DNA of 49,150 bases from positions 1 through 49,150 of the forward strand of contig CADAJV010000007.1 of the NCBI GenBank assembly GCA_902788275.1, in the 5' to 3' direction. This stretch comes from an uncultured Bacteroidales bacterium. Its GTDB lineage: Bacteria; Bacteroidota; Bacteroidia; Bacteroidales; Bacteroidaceae. Below, piece by piece: positions 8,525 to 16,208 of the stretch. Within the stretch, counting starts at the first letter, position 1. Each line of letters starts with the position of its first letter. A program made the translations under genes and the position numbers. The notes below the pieces were generated by a model. The model was not told the origin of the DNA, did not search any database, and saw nothing but the letters and a program-made list of their open reading frames with translations.

Positions 8525-8743
8525 ATTTATAACCAACTGTCTATGTAGCATCACAGACAAAAGACATTTAAGATAGAAGCGTTAGCTTTATTCTTGTCAT
8601 CTGAAATTCGCCAAATTATAGAAATACTCAAGAGTAGAAGTTAATGCTCGCGCAGATAGCGTGGGCTTTTACTCGGATATGAGTGTTAAGGTGTTTGGCG
8701 ATACCTCAGATGACGTAGACGATAGTAATTGTCCACGTTTTTT
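8525..8743 (+). ncRNA. Candidate structured RNA or long regulatory leader with terminator
   Basis: A closing helix pairs 8596-8604 with 8706-8714 (9 bp perfect) and 8608-8615 with 8694-8701 (8 bp perfect), separated by a 3x4 internal loop. Inside sit three local hairpins: 8625-8636 (TACT/AGTA), 8646-8666 (8 bp with two G.U pairs, loop AGATA) and 8671-8684 (ACTC/GAGT). A 6-bp hairpin with one mismatch (8715-8736) followed by T6 at 8738-8743 looks like an intrinsic terminator. Upstream is a good promoter (8489-8518). The DUF4369-TlpA gene starts 22 bases after the T-run, so this may be either a free-standing sRNA or an attenuating leader. It does not match the TPP, cobalamin, fluoride or hammerhead consensus as I know them. 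Confidence 0.5.
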
Positions 8744-8765
8744 ATTAATCATAAATTTTATTTGT

Positions 8766-9803
8766 ATGAAAAAACTTTTTATTACCCTCTTGACTGTCTT
8801 TATGGGACACAATATCCAGGCACAAAACAACGTCTATTTTACACTGAAAGCCAATCTGAAGCATCTGCCCAAGACGCTCTATATTGGCGAAAGCCCATAT
8901 CCAAAAGTAGGTGAAGCAGACACTGTGAACGTAATAAACGACAAATTCGAATATACCATTCCTGCCAAGAAACTCACCTCTACTTCGCCCACTTGGATAT
9001 ATTTGACTAACGGTAAAGGCTTCATGCAAAATTATTTGGTAGTTCCTGGCGAAGTTATGACGATCAAAGGCGATGTCCGTTCTGACGTAGAGATTAACGG
9101 CACAAAATTCTACAAGCAATGGGGTGCTGTAAAACGTTTGCTGCAAACAATAGAGGATGACGACAACGAAGATTTGCTCATTTTGAATTTTATGAAAAAA
9201 AATCCCGACAACGAAGCTGCAATCTTCCTTCTTTATCGACTAGAACACATTGCACCTGATCGCATAGAAGAAGCTATCGGTATTATTTCGGATAAAGTAC
9301 GCAAGGAGCGTATGGGGGAATGGTACGACGACCAGTTGACACGCTTGCGTAACCGCATAAAGGACAATCAGGCGCGACAAACCTTGCAGGCTAACGGCCG
9401 TGAAGCTCCTGATTTCACTCTGAACGACATCGATGGCCATTCACTCTCATTATACTCACTTCGCGGCAAATATGTCGTGTTAGATTTCTGGGGATCCTGG
9501 TGCGTATGGTGCATGAAAGGTGTACCTAAAATGAAAGAATACTATAATAAATATGCAGGCAAATTTGAAATATTGGGTATTGACTGCAATGAAACTGAAA
9601 ACAAGTGGAAGCAAGCAGTTAAGGACTACCAACTGCCATGGCTGAACGTTTATTGCACCAACGACTCGGATGTAAAGCGTCTATTCGGCATCAAGGCTTT
9701 CCCTACGAAAATCATTCTCAATCCAGAAGGGAAGATTGTAATGTCGGTTGAAGGGGAAGACCCCTCCTTCTATGATAAACTGGATGAACTTTTCGGAAAA
9801 TGA
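8766..9803 (+). CDS. Exported DUF4369-TlpA thioredoxin-like protein (WCVWC)
   Basis: A 345-residue periplasmic thiol-disulfide protein. The signal peptide is MKKLFITLLTVFMGHNIQAQ. An N-terminal DUF4369-like beta region (residues about 25-125) and a helical linker precede a TlpA-type thioredoxin domain from about residue 205. The redox pair is C246/C249 in WGSWCVWCMKG, and the cis-Pro lies in FGIKAFPTKII. The start is the Met just upstream of the signal peptide. The longer frame from 8661 would run through the structured RNA and is rejected. A second DUF4369-TlpA at 39631-40725 has CGSC instead of CVWC. Base composition is AT-richer than neighbouring housekeeping genes. A terminator follows at 9909. 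Confidence 0.9.
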   Translation: MKKLFITLLTVFMGHNIQAQNNVYFTLKANLKHLPKTLYIGESPYPKVGEADTVNVINDKFEYTIPAKKLTSTSPTWIYLTNGKGFMQNYLVVPGEVMTIKGDVRSDVEINGTKFYKQWGAVKRLLQTIEDDDNEDLLILNFMKKNPDNEAAIFLLYRLEHIAPDRIEEAIGIISDKVRKERMGEWYDDQLTRLRNRIKDNQARQTLQANGREAPDFTLNDIDGHSLSLYSLRGKYVVLDFWGSWCVWCMKGVPKMKEYYNKYAGKFEILGIDCNETENKWKQAVKDYQLPWLNVYCTNDSDVKRLFGIKAFPTKIILNPEGKIVMSVEGEDPSFYDKLDELFGK

Positions 9804-9908
9804 CCACAAACACTATAAGCTACCATAATTCTGTCAACGATATGGTTTAAGGATTTAGGCATCAACGCATAAAGTACACCTTTATAGATAGACAGCCAGC
9901 AACAAACA

Positions 9909-9948
9909 AATCCCGATGCGAGACAATTCTCTTGCGTCGGGATTCTTT
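9909..9948 (+). terminator. Intrinsic terminator after the TlpA gene
   Basis: A 15-bp stem with two G.T wobbles (9909-9923 with 9930-9944, loop CAATTC) is followed by CTTTCTT. Confidence 0.8.
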
Positions 9949-9974
9949 CTTAGAGCGACCTTATGAAATCTTGC

Positions 9975-10441
9975 GCAGACCTCGCAGAAACTAATGCAGA
10001 CTTCGCAGAATCTTACGCAGAGTTCGTGGAATTTTAAGCGGACTTTATCAGAAAAAAGCCAGAGTTCCTGAAATTGTCTTCGCCGAAACACAACTTTGAC
10101 TCGGCGAAGATACATTCGTGTCTCGGCGAAGACACGAGCGGGAAGTCGCGAAAAGACTGAACGAAGTCTGCTTAAAATCTGGGGAGGACACGCCAAAATT
10201 AGACGAAGGCCGATTAAAAACTGGCGAGAGTGGCTTTAGTTTTCACGAGAGTAGGGATAAATAAAACGAGAGTGGACTTCGTAAAATTTATCTCTGTTCG
10301 CGTTCACATTTATCTCTGTTCGCATCAGATTTATCTCTGTTCGCGTTACAAGGCGAAGTCTGCGCACGAAATCTTAGAGTCTGCGCGTGAAAACTAAAAG
10401 TCTGGGCGCGAAATCTTAAAGCCTGCGCATGCACTCGCGCA
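9975..10441. repeat. Second field of degenerate repeats on a 21-bp grid
   Basis: Different motif families, nearly all stepping by 21 bp. GCAGAC-type units lie at 9975, 9996, 10017, 10038 and 10059. ACGAAG occurs at 10161 and 10203 (42 bp). CGAGAGT occurs at 10225, 10246 and 10267. ATTTATCTCTGTTCGC occurs at 10286, 10308 and 10329 (22 then 21). AGTCTGCGC-type units lie at 10357, 10378, 10399 and 10420. CTCGGCG occurs at 10100 and 10122 (22). On the minus strand one frame gives a heptapeptide repeat (CEVC-like units) for about 100 residues, a by-product of 21 being 7 codons. There is no other gene in 9804-10579. Confidence 0.7.
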
Positions 10442-10579
10442 CGGCTTTTCTTGACGGGAGGTGCGAGATAGTTTGCCAGAGTTCTGAGATACGACTGACG
10501 GGATGGTTCGTTCTTTTAGTTAACACTTAACACTGTTAACCTCCGCAAGGACAAAAATAAAGAGTGTGACCTACATTTT

Positions 10580-10879
10580 TCAGACTGATGGACGCAGTTC
10601 TACTGCTAACCCCATTGCTGCAGCTATTCGATATAGCGTTGAAACTGAAGGTATCGTTAATCCACGTTCTAAACGGGACACATATCCCTTGTTTGCCCCT
10701 ATTCGTTCTGCCAATTCTTGTTGCGTAAGTCCTGCATTCTTTCTGGCATCCAAGAGTATTTGTGCATTATATTCCTCCCATGCCTTGTTCTCTGCGGCCT
10801 TTCTGCTTTCTGAACCTCTCGGACCAAACTCCTGTTCCAGTTCAGCACTAACATCATAAATCTTTCTTTCGTTTTTCAT
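10580..10879 (-). CDS. higA: HigA-type antitoxin, XRE-family helix-turn-helix protein
   Basis: A 99-residue DNA-binding antitoxin. The C-terminal half is a Cro/CI-type HTH: AGLTQQELAERIGANKGYVS followed by RLERGLTIPSVSTLYRIAAA. The N-terminal half is a charged helix likely to contact the toxin. Its start overlaps the 3' end of the upstream toxin gene by 26 bases, the toxin-first order typical of HigBA. It probably represses its own operon through the palindrome at 11209-11234. Confidence 0.9.
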   Translation of the reverse strand: MKNERKIYDVSAELEQEFGPRGSESRKAAENKAWEEYNAQILLDARKNAGLTQQELAERIGANKGYVSRLERGLTIPSVSTLYRIAAAMGLAVELRPSV

Positions 10880-11192
10880 TTTTATATTCCTCCTTCAATT
10901 TAATGGCTTTATCTATTTCTCGTTTGGGTGCTTTTTGCGTCTTCTTCGTATAGCAGTTAAACAATACTACAATTGTATTTCCATCATAGATGAAAAAAAA
11001 TCGAAACTCTTTGCTGCCATAGGTGACACGAAACTCATACAGCCCATCCCTTATATAACTTATATAATGACGAGGTATCTTATCTTCCGTCTCAAACAGC
11101 AACAAGGCGCGTCTGATTTTACCACGCTCTTGCTCTGAGAGTTTTTTCATGAACTCTATGTAATAGTTCTTATATGCAATGATTTTTCTCAT
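10854..11192 (-). CDS. higB: HigB/RelE-family toxin (Gp49-like)
   Basis: A 112-residue protein of the RelE-fold, HigB/Gp49-like family, in which toxins cleave mRNA on the ribosome. Family features are YYIEFMKKLSEQERGKI near the N-terminus, DGLYEFRVTYGSKEFRFFF, and IVVLFNCYTKKTQKAPKREI. The basic residues after the last beta strand fit the catalytic and RNA-binding region. The ATG at 11190-11192 was chosen. A TTG three codons earlier lies inside the -7 element. The promoter spacing then leaves almost no 5' leader. The downstream partner is the HTH antitoxin. Confidence 0.88.
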   Translation of the reverse strand: MRKIIAYKNYYIEFMKKLSEQERGKIRRALLLFETEDKIPRHYISYIRDGLYEFRVTYGSKEFRFFFIYDGNTIVVLFNCYTKKTQKAPKREIDKAIKLKEEYKNEKRKKDL

Positions 11193-11198
11193 CGGCTG

Positions 11199-11206
11199 CA
11201 AAATTA
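11199..11206 (-). promoter_or_regulatory. -7 element of the higBA operon
   Basis: The minus strand reads TAATTTTG (perfect TAnnTTTG), ending 7 bases before the higB ATG. Transcription would therefore begin at or just before the start codon. Confidence 0.65.
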
Positions 11207-11208
11207 AT

Positions 11209-11234
11209 AAAAGTTGTACAGCTATACAACTTTT
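11209..11234. promoter_or_regulatory. Palindromic operator of higBA
   Basis: AAAAGTTGTA (11209-11218) and TACAACTTTT (11225-11234) form a perfect 10-bp inverted repeat around a 6-base centre. It lies directly upstream of the -7 element, where a bound HigA dimer would block RNA polymerase. It is the only such palindrome nearby. Confidence 0.7.
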
Positions 11235-11305
11235 CCTAGGATTTTTTTGAAAAAGTAATAAAACAGCCGCTATTTCTTACTTCTAAAAGGCGAGAAAACA
11301 CAACT

Positions 11306-11878
11306 CTAGAAGTACTCCTTGAAATACGCCTGCAGCGCAGCGCGGGCATGCGCCAGCTTGGATGCCCAGGCTTCCACGGAGTTCTGGCCCAGTTTGTCGG
11401 TGACGTACTTCACGGCAAGGAAAGGCACGCCGGCCTTGCGACAGGTCCACGCCAAGGAAAAAGACTCCATGTCAACGGCATCGCAGCCAAGGTCCTCCTC
11501 GGGACTGAAGACAAAATTGTCGCCGGTGTTAACGGTCATCGGTGCAGTGCTCTCAGCACCGTCCACCAAGGAGGGAAGGCCGTAGGCGAAGCTGCTATCG
11601 GTCATGTCAATCTCCCTGCACACGCCGTCAAGGGGGAGGCGGTGCATGTCGCGGTCAATAAAGCGACGGCACACCAAGATGTCGCCCACACTGTGGCGGT
11701 AGGTGCCCACGGTTCCAATGTTGAGCACTACGTCGGGTCTGTGCTCGGCAATGGCAAAAGCCAGCGAGGCCGCAGCCTGAGTCTTGCCCATACCGGTTAC
11801 CACTTTCACTATCTCTGCGCCTGCAATGGCAAGAGGAAACATTTCCTCCTTAAGCGCATAAGCCACTAAAATCTTCAT
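11306..11878 (-). CDS. Nucleoside phosphorylase-superfamily hydrolase (MTA/SAH nucleosidase or futalosine hydrolase type)
   Basis: A 190-residue enzyme of the purine nucleoside phosphorylase/MTAN fold, shorter than typical MTAN (about 230). Visible are MKILVAYALKEEMFPL, the VTGMGKTQAAAS glycine motif, VLNIGTVGTY, and the nucleobase/ribose site CDAVDMESFSLAW (VDME is conserved). The late Asp in KYVTDKLG matches the purine-contacting Asp region. It could cleave 5'-methylthioadenosine, S-adenosylhomocysteine or futalosine, and sequence alone does not settle the substrate. It is followed 9 bases upstream on the same strand by an acetyltransferase gene, so the two are probably co-transcribed. Confidence 0.8.
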   Translation of the reverse strand: MKILVAYALKEEMFPLAIAGAEIVKVVTGMGKTQAAASLAFAIAEHRPDVVLNIGTVGTYRHSVGDILVCRRFIDRDMHRLPLDGVCREIDMTDSSFAYGLPSLVDGAESTAPMTVNTGDNFVFSPEEDLGCDAVDMESFSLAWTCRKAGVPFLAVKYVTDKLGQNSVEAWASKLAHARAALQAYFKEYF

Positions 11879-11887
11879 GCTGCTTTT

Positions 11888-12364
11888 TTATTTATCAATA
11901 ATAATCTCCATCGTTGTTTTCTGCACCTGCATTCCCATGCTCCTGTAGAAACACAGTGCCGGGGCGTTGCCCTCCCACACATTGAGCGTGATATTGCGGC
12001 AGCCAATTGACTCTGCATACTCACGAACGAACTCAAACAATGTCTGACCAACGTGCCGACCACGGGCTTTCTCGTCCACACAAATGTCGTCGATATAAAG
12101 TGTCTTGATGTCCTGTAACAGAATATCGCCTTTCACCTCCTTGATCTGGCAAAAAGCATAGCCCTGCACCAACCCATCGTCATCGAAAACAAATATAGGA
12201 TTATTGCCGTTGCCAAGCAAAGCCACCAACTCTGGCTCCGAGTATTTAGTAGTGTGCGGTCTGAACAGGTCAGGGCGCTTCTCATAATGCACCATATTCA
12301 CCTGATGTAATAACTCGATGATGCGCGGAATATCGTTTTCCTGTGCTTTCCTTATCATTTTCAT
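11888..12364 (-). CDS. GNAT-family N-acetyltransferase
   Basis: About 158 residues. The fold is recognisable from MIRKAQENDIPRIIELLHQV at the N-terminus and the acetyl-CoA loop DEKARGRHVGQTLFEFVREYA (the R-G-x-x-G/A type motif), followed by NITLNVWEGNAPALCFYRSM and a C-terminal strand. The acceptor substrate is unknown. The start is uncertain: Met at 12364 or 12358 precedes the domain. A longer frame from 12427 adds 21 residues that do not look like domain sequence. Confidence 0.88.
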   Translation of the reverse strand: MKMIRKAQENDIPRIIELLHQVNMVHYEKRPDLFRPHTTKYSEPELVALLGNGNNPIFVFDDDGLVQGYAFCQIKEVKGDILLQDIKTLYIDDICVDEKARGRHVGQTLFEFVREYAESIGCRNITLNVWEGNAPALCFYRSMGMQVQKTTMEIIIDK

Positions 12365-12432
12365 TGGTTTCTTCGCAACCACCTTTTCTCGCCATGGCAG
12401 AATTGATGCAAGCATCATTCTGCTCATTTGGC

Positions 12433-13305
12433 TTAGCGAAAAGGTTCTTTTATTGTTGAGGGGAGTAGAGAGCGGTCCGTAAGGTGCAGCACACCGAGCG
12501 TCATCAGAAATACAATAATGCCGGCAAGCCCCATAGGAGCCGTCAGCAACTCGTCATTATGATCGAGAAACAGCACAACGAAAGTGGCAAACGCATTAAA
12601 CGAACCATGAAAGATGGCAGCAGCCACAACGGAGCCCGACTTCAGGCGAACGAACTGAACCACGGGTGCCAGGCAGACGCAGGCAACAACCATCATGAAC
12701 ACCCCGGCAACAGGATGGCTGGGGAAATTAAGACCACACAGTATCAGCGGCGCATGCCACAGACCCCAAATGGCACCTATAACGACTGCCGCGAAGAGGA
12801 ACTTTTTTCCAGCAAATTGCTTTAGCAGATAGCCACGCCATCCTACTTCCTCGCCAAAGGCAAACAGCGCATTGACTGTGGCGCCGGCAATAAAACCGTT
12901 GGCCAGCTGAATAAGCAGAAATATAGCTGGCGACAGTGCAGCTCCCTCGGGCAGCATCGAATTGATTTGCGTCAGTGCATCCGTCATCACTGCGCTCTCC
13001 ATTGTGAAATGCACACCGGGCATAAGACACGCCACACTAACAATAGCTGCAGCCATCAGTACCGGCAAGAGCCAAGCCACTATCCACCAACGATTGAATT
13101 TCCAGCGGATACCAATATTGCGCAAGACAGCTTCCTTGTGGATTAGCTGCGAAATAATTGTTGCTATCAGCGGCACAAGCATACACAGCACTGCCACGAC
13201 TACCCATAAGGGTGACGCTATGGCCGCTCCGCACAACCAGGCACCACCAATCAGCAACCATACGCCAACGTATGAAATTATAGTAAATATCAGACCTTTC
13301 TTCAT
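12433..13305 (-). CDS. CPBP-family intramembrane metalloprotease (CAAX protease-like)
   Basis: A 290-residue polytopic membrane protein with about eight hydrophobic segments, starting MKKGLIFTIISYVGVWLLIG. The Abi/CPBP motifs are present: motif 1 EEVGWRGYL, motif 2 WGLWHAPLI and motif 3 HGSFNAF, supplying the glutamates and histidines of the metal site. In bacteria these proteins serve in prenyl-protein-like processing, bacteriocin immunity or unknown roles. The start was chosen at 13305, 22 bases after a TATCTTTG promoter (13328-13335). The longer frame to 13425 crosses that promoter. Confidence 0.9.
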   Translation of the reverse strand: MKKGLIFTIISYVGVWLLIGGAWLCGAAIASPLWVVVAVLCMLVPLIATIISQLIHKEAVLRNIGIRWKFNRWWIVAWLLPVLMAAAIVSVACLMPGVHFTMESAVMTDALTQINSMLPEGAALSPAIFLLIQLANGFIAGATVNALFAFGEEVGWRGYLLKQFAGKKFLFAAVVIGAIWGLWHAPLILCGLNFPSHPVAGVFMMVVACVCLAPVVQFVRLKSGSVVAAAIFHGSFNAFATFVVLFLDHNDELLTAPMGLAGIIVFLMTLGVLHLTDRSLLPSTIKEPFR

Positions 13306-13327
13306 CACGACAATGTATTTCTTGCGG

Positions 13328-13335
13328 CAAAGATA
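13328..13335 (-). promoter_or_regulatory. -7 element of the CPBP protease gene
   Basis: The minus strand reads TATCTTTG (perfect TAnnTTTG), 22 bases before the ATG at 13305. Confidence 0.6.
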
Positions 13336-13445
13336 GCCAAATTCCCCAAAAAGAAAGACTTTTTTTTGGATATTGACAGGGAAAGTCCTAATTTTGCAAC
13401 CGGTTTTACGCGCAAATGACCTCACACCACAGGTCTGCTAAACGC

Positions 13446-13531
13446 GCTCGAATGGTGGAATCGGTAGACACGAGGGACTTAAAATCCCTTGCCCCGGAAG
13501 GGGCGTGTGGGTTCAAGTCCCACTTCGAGTA
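13446..13531 (+). tRNA. tRNA-Leu (anticodon TAA)
   Basis: An 86-base class II tRNA. The acceptor GCTCGAA/TTCGAGT has a terminal G.T pair, the anticodon stem GGGA/TCCC encloses CTTAAAA (anticodon TAA), the long variable arm is GCCCCGGAAGGGGC, and the T-loop is GGTTCAAGTCC. The discriminator is A. No CCA is encoded (the next bases are CAC), unlike tRNA-Asn in this window. Confidence 0.97.
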
Positions 13532-13672
13532 CACGGCGTAGGCGAGGCACACTGCCATTACTCTGGCAACAGATAAGGCAGGGTGCCTTCGCTTTTACGA
13601 CAGTATTGCCGTGGGCCAAAATACTGCAATGCTATGACTCTGAACAAATGGCTCATATATATAAAAACGATA

Positions 13673-13703
13673 ATCCGCAGTTGGTAAGTTCACCAGCTGC
13701 GGA
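13673..13703. terminator. Bidirectional terminator between tRNA-Leu and the AraC-type gene
   Basis: A 13-bp stem with a G.T pair and one mismatch at its base (13673-13685 with 13692-13703) is flanked by A-rich and T-rich tracts on either side (ATAAAAACG on the left, GTTTTATATT on the right). Confidence 0.75.
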
Positions 13704-13734
13704 CTGCGTTTTATATTGCCGTAATAGTCAAAGC

Positions 13735-14133
13735 TTATTTCTTAAAGCCATTCCTCTTAACATAGTTGAGCGGAGTGCGGTCAAACTTCTTAGCAAAGGC
13801 GCGACGGAATGTGCTTACTGAGGCAAAGCCACAGTCAGAAGCAAGGTCGCGGATGCTGTGAGTATTCATATAGTTGGGAGTCTGGAATAACTCCTCAGCC
13901 TTCTCCAGACGCAGTTGGTTAACATAGTCGTTGAATTTGCAACCCTTCACCTCGTTAATCATACGCGAAGCATAGGTGCGATTGGTAACGAGAGCTGCAG
14001 CAATCTCCTTAAGAGAGATGTCCTTGCGCAAATAGAACTTTGTCTTTTTTGCCAGGTCATCGAGTCTCTGCTCAAGGCGACGGTTCAATTCTGCCTTTTC
14101 CAGTCCGAAAGGTAATGCATTAGGTCTTTTCAT
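13735..14133 (-). CDS. AraC-family transcriptional regulator (HTH domain only)
   Basis: A 132-residue DNA-binding protein. The C-terminal 100 residues are an AraC/XylS double helix-turn-helix: SLKEIAAALVTNRTYASRMI is the first HTH, and SIRDLASDCGFASVSTFRRA followed by FAKKFDRTPLNYVKR is the second and the family signature. Only about 35 charged residues precede it, so there is no sensor or ligand-binding domain. Targets are unknown. It stands alone, with a perfect TAACTTTG promoter 80 bases upstream and a terminator downstream. Confidence 0.9.
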   Translation of the reverse strand: MKRPNALPFGLEKAELNRRLEQRLDDLAKKTKFYLRKDISLKEIAAALVTNRTYASRMINEVKGCKFNDYVNQLRLEKAEELFQTPNYMNTHSIRDLASDCGFASVSTFRRAFAKKFDRTPLNYVKRNGFKK

Positions 14134-14214
14134 AATTCTTGCAATATTTGTTTTTTATTTATGATTTAACAGATTTTCTTATTCGGTTCGGCATTATTGC
14201 TCATTTTCCAATCG

Positions 14215-14222
14215 CAAAGTTA
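14215..14222 (-). promoter_or_regulatory. -7 element of the AraC-type regulator gene
   Basis: The minus strand reads TAACTTTG (perfect TAnnTTTG), giving a leader of about 75 bases. Confidence 0.6.
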
Positions 14223-14518
14223 AAATAAATATTCTAAACCTACGCTTTTTTTTGCCTTTTTTATGGTATTTCACCACTTTTTTTATGCGTATCAGAGGGC
14301 AAAAGGTGCAATATTCAAATTGTTGACATATTATGCCGATACATTTTCGCAATATTTCCACTACCGCTATCAGCCAGCATAGTTAACCGGTCCAAATCAC
14401 TCACAACGCCAATTTCGTCTTTCGTAAGCAGATTGACTCGCTGTAGAAAAGACTTTGCAGCCTATTGTTCAGTTGCGTCAACATTACGCGCGCGAACATT
14501 ATTTATATATATAAAAAC

Positions 14519-14551
14519 TAAAAAAGACAGCGCTCTTGCATATTGATGCAA
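14519..14551 (-). terminator. Possible terminator of the parE-to-ybeY cluster
   Basis: A short hairpin TTGCAT/ATGCAA (14536-14541 with 14546-14551) lies downstream of ybeY, with a T-run on the minus strand (the complement of 14519-14525) 10 bases beyond it. Weak stem. Confidence 0.3.
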
Positions 14552-14589
14552 TGGGCACTGTATCATGAGGAGGATAAGATGTGACGGAC

Positions 14590-15015
14590 CTACCGGGCAG
14601 TGTGGCGCCACAGACGCAGGGCCTCATTCTCGGCCCGCTCCATAACAGCACGCTGGCCAGGACCTTTGTCATCAATGCCGCAGAGATGGAGCACACCGTG
14701 CACGATGACACGATGCAGTTCTTCCTCGTACTCGGTGTGCTGCTGCACAGCATTGCTGCTAACCGTGTCGAGACTGATAAATATATCACCGTTGATTACC
14801 GAACCCTCGGTATAGTCAAAAGTGATAATGTCTGTATAATAATCATGGGAAAGGTACTGGCGGTTGACCTCAATGATTTTGTCATCATTGCAGAACACGT
14901 ACCCCACCTCGCCGATGGTGTAACCGTGGAGAGCAGCCACAGAGCGCAGCCACCGCGTGGTATCGCGGCGGCGAATCTTAGGGAACGCTATGCCTTCGGA
15001 GTTGTATGTTATCAT
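14590..15015 (-). CDS. ybeY: Endoribonuclease YbeY (rRNA maturation factor)
   Basis: A 141-residue zinc-dependent endoribonuclease of the UPF0054 family, acting in 16S rRNA 3' maturation and ribosome quality control. The metal site reads HRVIVHGVLHLCGIDDKGPG. The first two histidines of the H-x3-H-x5-H pattern are present and the third position is Asp, a form I recall from Bacteroidetes YbeY. YLSHDYYTDIITFDY and GDIFISLD are the other conserved blocks. The Met at 15015 is preferred over one 11 codons upstream because conserved sequence starts after it. It is the last gene of the minus-strand cluster. Confidence 0.93.
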   Translation of the reverse strand: MITYNSEGIAFPKIRRRDTTRWLRSVAALHGYTIGEVGYVFCNDDKIIEVNRQYLSHDYYTDIITFDYTEGSVINGDIFISLDTVSSNAVQQHTEYEEELHRVIVHGVLHLCGIDDKGPGQRAVMERAENEALRLWRHTAR

Positions 15016-15103
15016 TTTATGTATCTGACTGTTTAATCGTTTAACCATCTGACGGCTGTGCGCGTACCTGCAAGATTACATGACGGCTGCCAGTCAAGAC
15101 AGT

Positions 15104-16165
15104 CTATTCAAACAAATCGGGATTGGTATCGAAGAGCGATGGCTGCTGACTTCCGCCCAAACCAAAACGACTGCGGCCCAGATGCTGATAAGCCAAGTCA
15201 GTGGCTTCGCGGCCACGTGGTGTGCGCTTGACAAATCCCTCCATGATGAGGAAAGGCTCATAGACTTCCTCCACAGTGCCCTGGTCCTCGCCAATGGCTG
15301 TGGCTATGGTTGTAAGGCCTACGGGACCTCCGCCAAACTTGTCTATAATGGTGGTGAGGATACGATTGTCTATTTCGTCCAGGCCAAAGGCGTCGATATT
15401 GAGGGCCTCCAGCGCCAAGTGGGCTATCCCGAGGTCAATACGCCCATTGCCCTTAACCTGAGCAAAATCTCTCACTCGGCGCAGCAAGGCATTGGCTATA
15501 CGCGGTGTGCCGCGCGAGCGGCTGGCTATCTCGCCGGCAGCGTCAGCATCGATGTCCACCTGCAGGATAGAGGCCGAACGGGTAATGATGCTCTTGAGCG
15601 TAGCGGCGTCATAGTACTCCAAGTGCAGATTGATGCCGAAACGGGCCCTGAGCGGTGCAGTGAGCAGTCCGCTGCGGGTGGTAGCTCCCACCAGGGTAAA
15701 CGGATTGAGGTCTATCTGGATAGAGCGTGCCGAGGGCCCCTTGTCAATCATTATATCGATGCGGTAGTCCTCCATGGCGGAGTATAGGTATTCCTCCACA
15801 ATGGGGGATAGACGATGAATCTCGTCAATAAAAAGCACATCGTGGGACTCTAGCGAGGTAAGGAGGCCAGCGAGGTCACCGGGCTTGTCAAGCACAGGCC
15901 CAGAGGTTATCTTAAAGCCCACGCCGAGTTCATTGGCGATGATATTGCTCAAGGTGGTCTTACCCAGGCCCGGAGGTCCGTGAAGCAGAGTATGATCTAA
16001 CGGCTCGCCGCGATACTTGGCAGCCTCCACAAAGACCTTGAGATTGTCCACCACCTTATTCTGGCCGTGGAAATCGTCAAAACTAAGCGGACGGAGCGCA
16101 TTCTCATAATCCTTATCGGTGATTGCGCCAGTCTGCTGGGCTCTTATGTCAAAGGTATCGTCCAT
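15104..16165 (-). CDS. ruvB: Holliday junction branch migration ATPase RuvB
   Basis: A 353-residue AAA+ motor that drives branch migration with RuvA during recombination repair. Visible are [12 protein letters not shown], Walker [12 protein letters not shown] (about residues 62-72), Walker [11 protein letters not shown], sensor 1 [11 protein letters not shown], the arginine-finger region PLRARFG, and the C-terminal winged-helix with [12 protein letters not shown]. Length is normal. It lies 43 bases downstream of an S41 protease gene on the same strand. ruvA and ruvC are not in this window. Confidence 0.98.
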   Translation of the reverse strand: MDDTFDIRAQQTGAITDKDYENALRPLSFDDFHGQNKVVDNLKVFVEAAKYRGEPLDHTLLHGPPGLGKTTLSNIIANELGVGFKITSGPVLDKPGDLAGLLTSLESHDVLFIDEIHRLSPIVEEYLYSAMEDYRIDIMIDKGPSARSIQIDLNPFTLVGATTRSGLLTAPLRARFGINLHLEYYDAATLKSIITRSASILQVDIDADAAGEIASRSRGTPRIANALLRRVRDFAQVKGNGRIDLGIAHLALEALNIDAFGLDEIDNRILTTIIDKFGGGPVGLTTIATAIGEDQGTVEEVYEPFLIMEGFVKRTPRGREATDLAYQHLGRSRFGLGGSQQPSLFDTNPDLFE

Positions 16166-16208
16166 CGTAGTTGTTTTTATAGTAGCTATAGTGCCTGTAC
16201 TTTTTATA

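Larger units (their letters stand above)
14134..14589. other. Intergenic region between the AraC-type gene and ybeY
   Basis: An AT-rich stretch without a gene. It holds the -7 element of the AraC-type gene (14215-14222) and a weak hairpin on the ybeY side (14536-14551). I see no other structure or repeat in it. Confidence 0.5.

Noticed and set aside
8596-8714. TPP, cobalamin, fluoride riboswitch or hammerhead ribozyme
   Set aside because: None of their diagnostic conserved strings is present in the right places. Only the general fold is supported, so no family name was given.
8525-8743. 6S RNA
   Set aside because: The length is similar, but 6S is a single long rod with a central bubble, whereas this has a three-hairpin multiloop.
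9882-10196. A 104-residue minus-strand frame with heptapeptide repeats
   Set aside because: The heptads follow from the 21-bp repeat step (7 codons). It has no promoter, signal or homology that I recognise, and the periodic DNA extends far beyond the frame.
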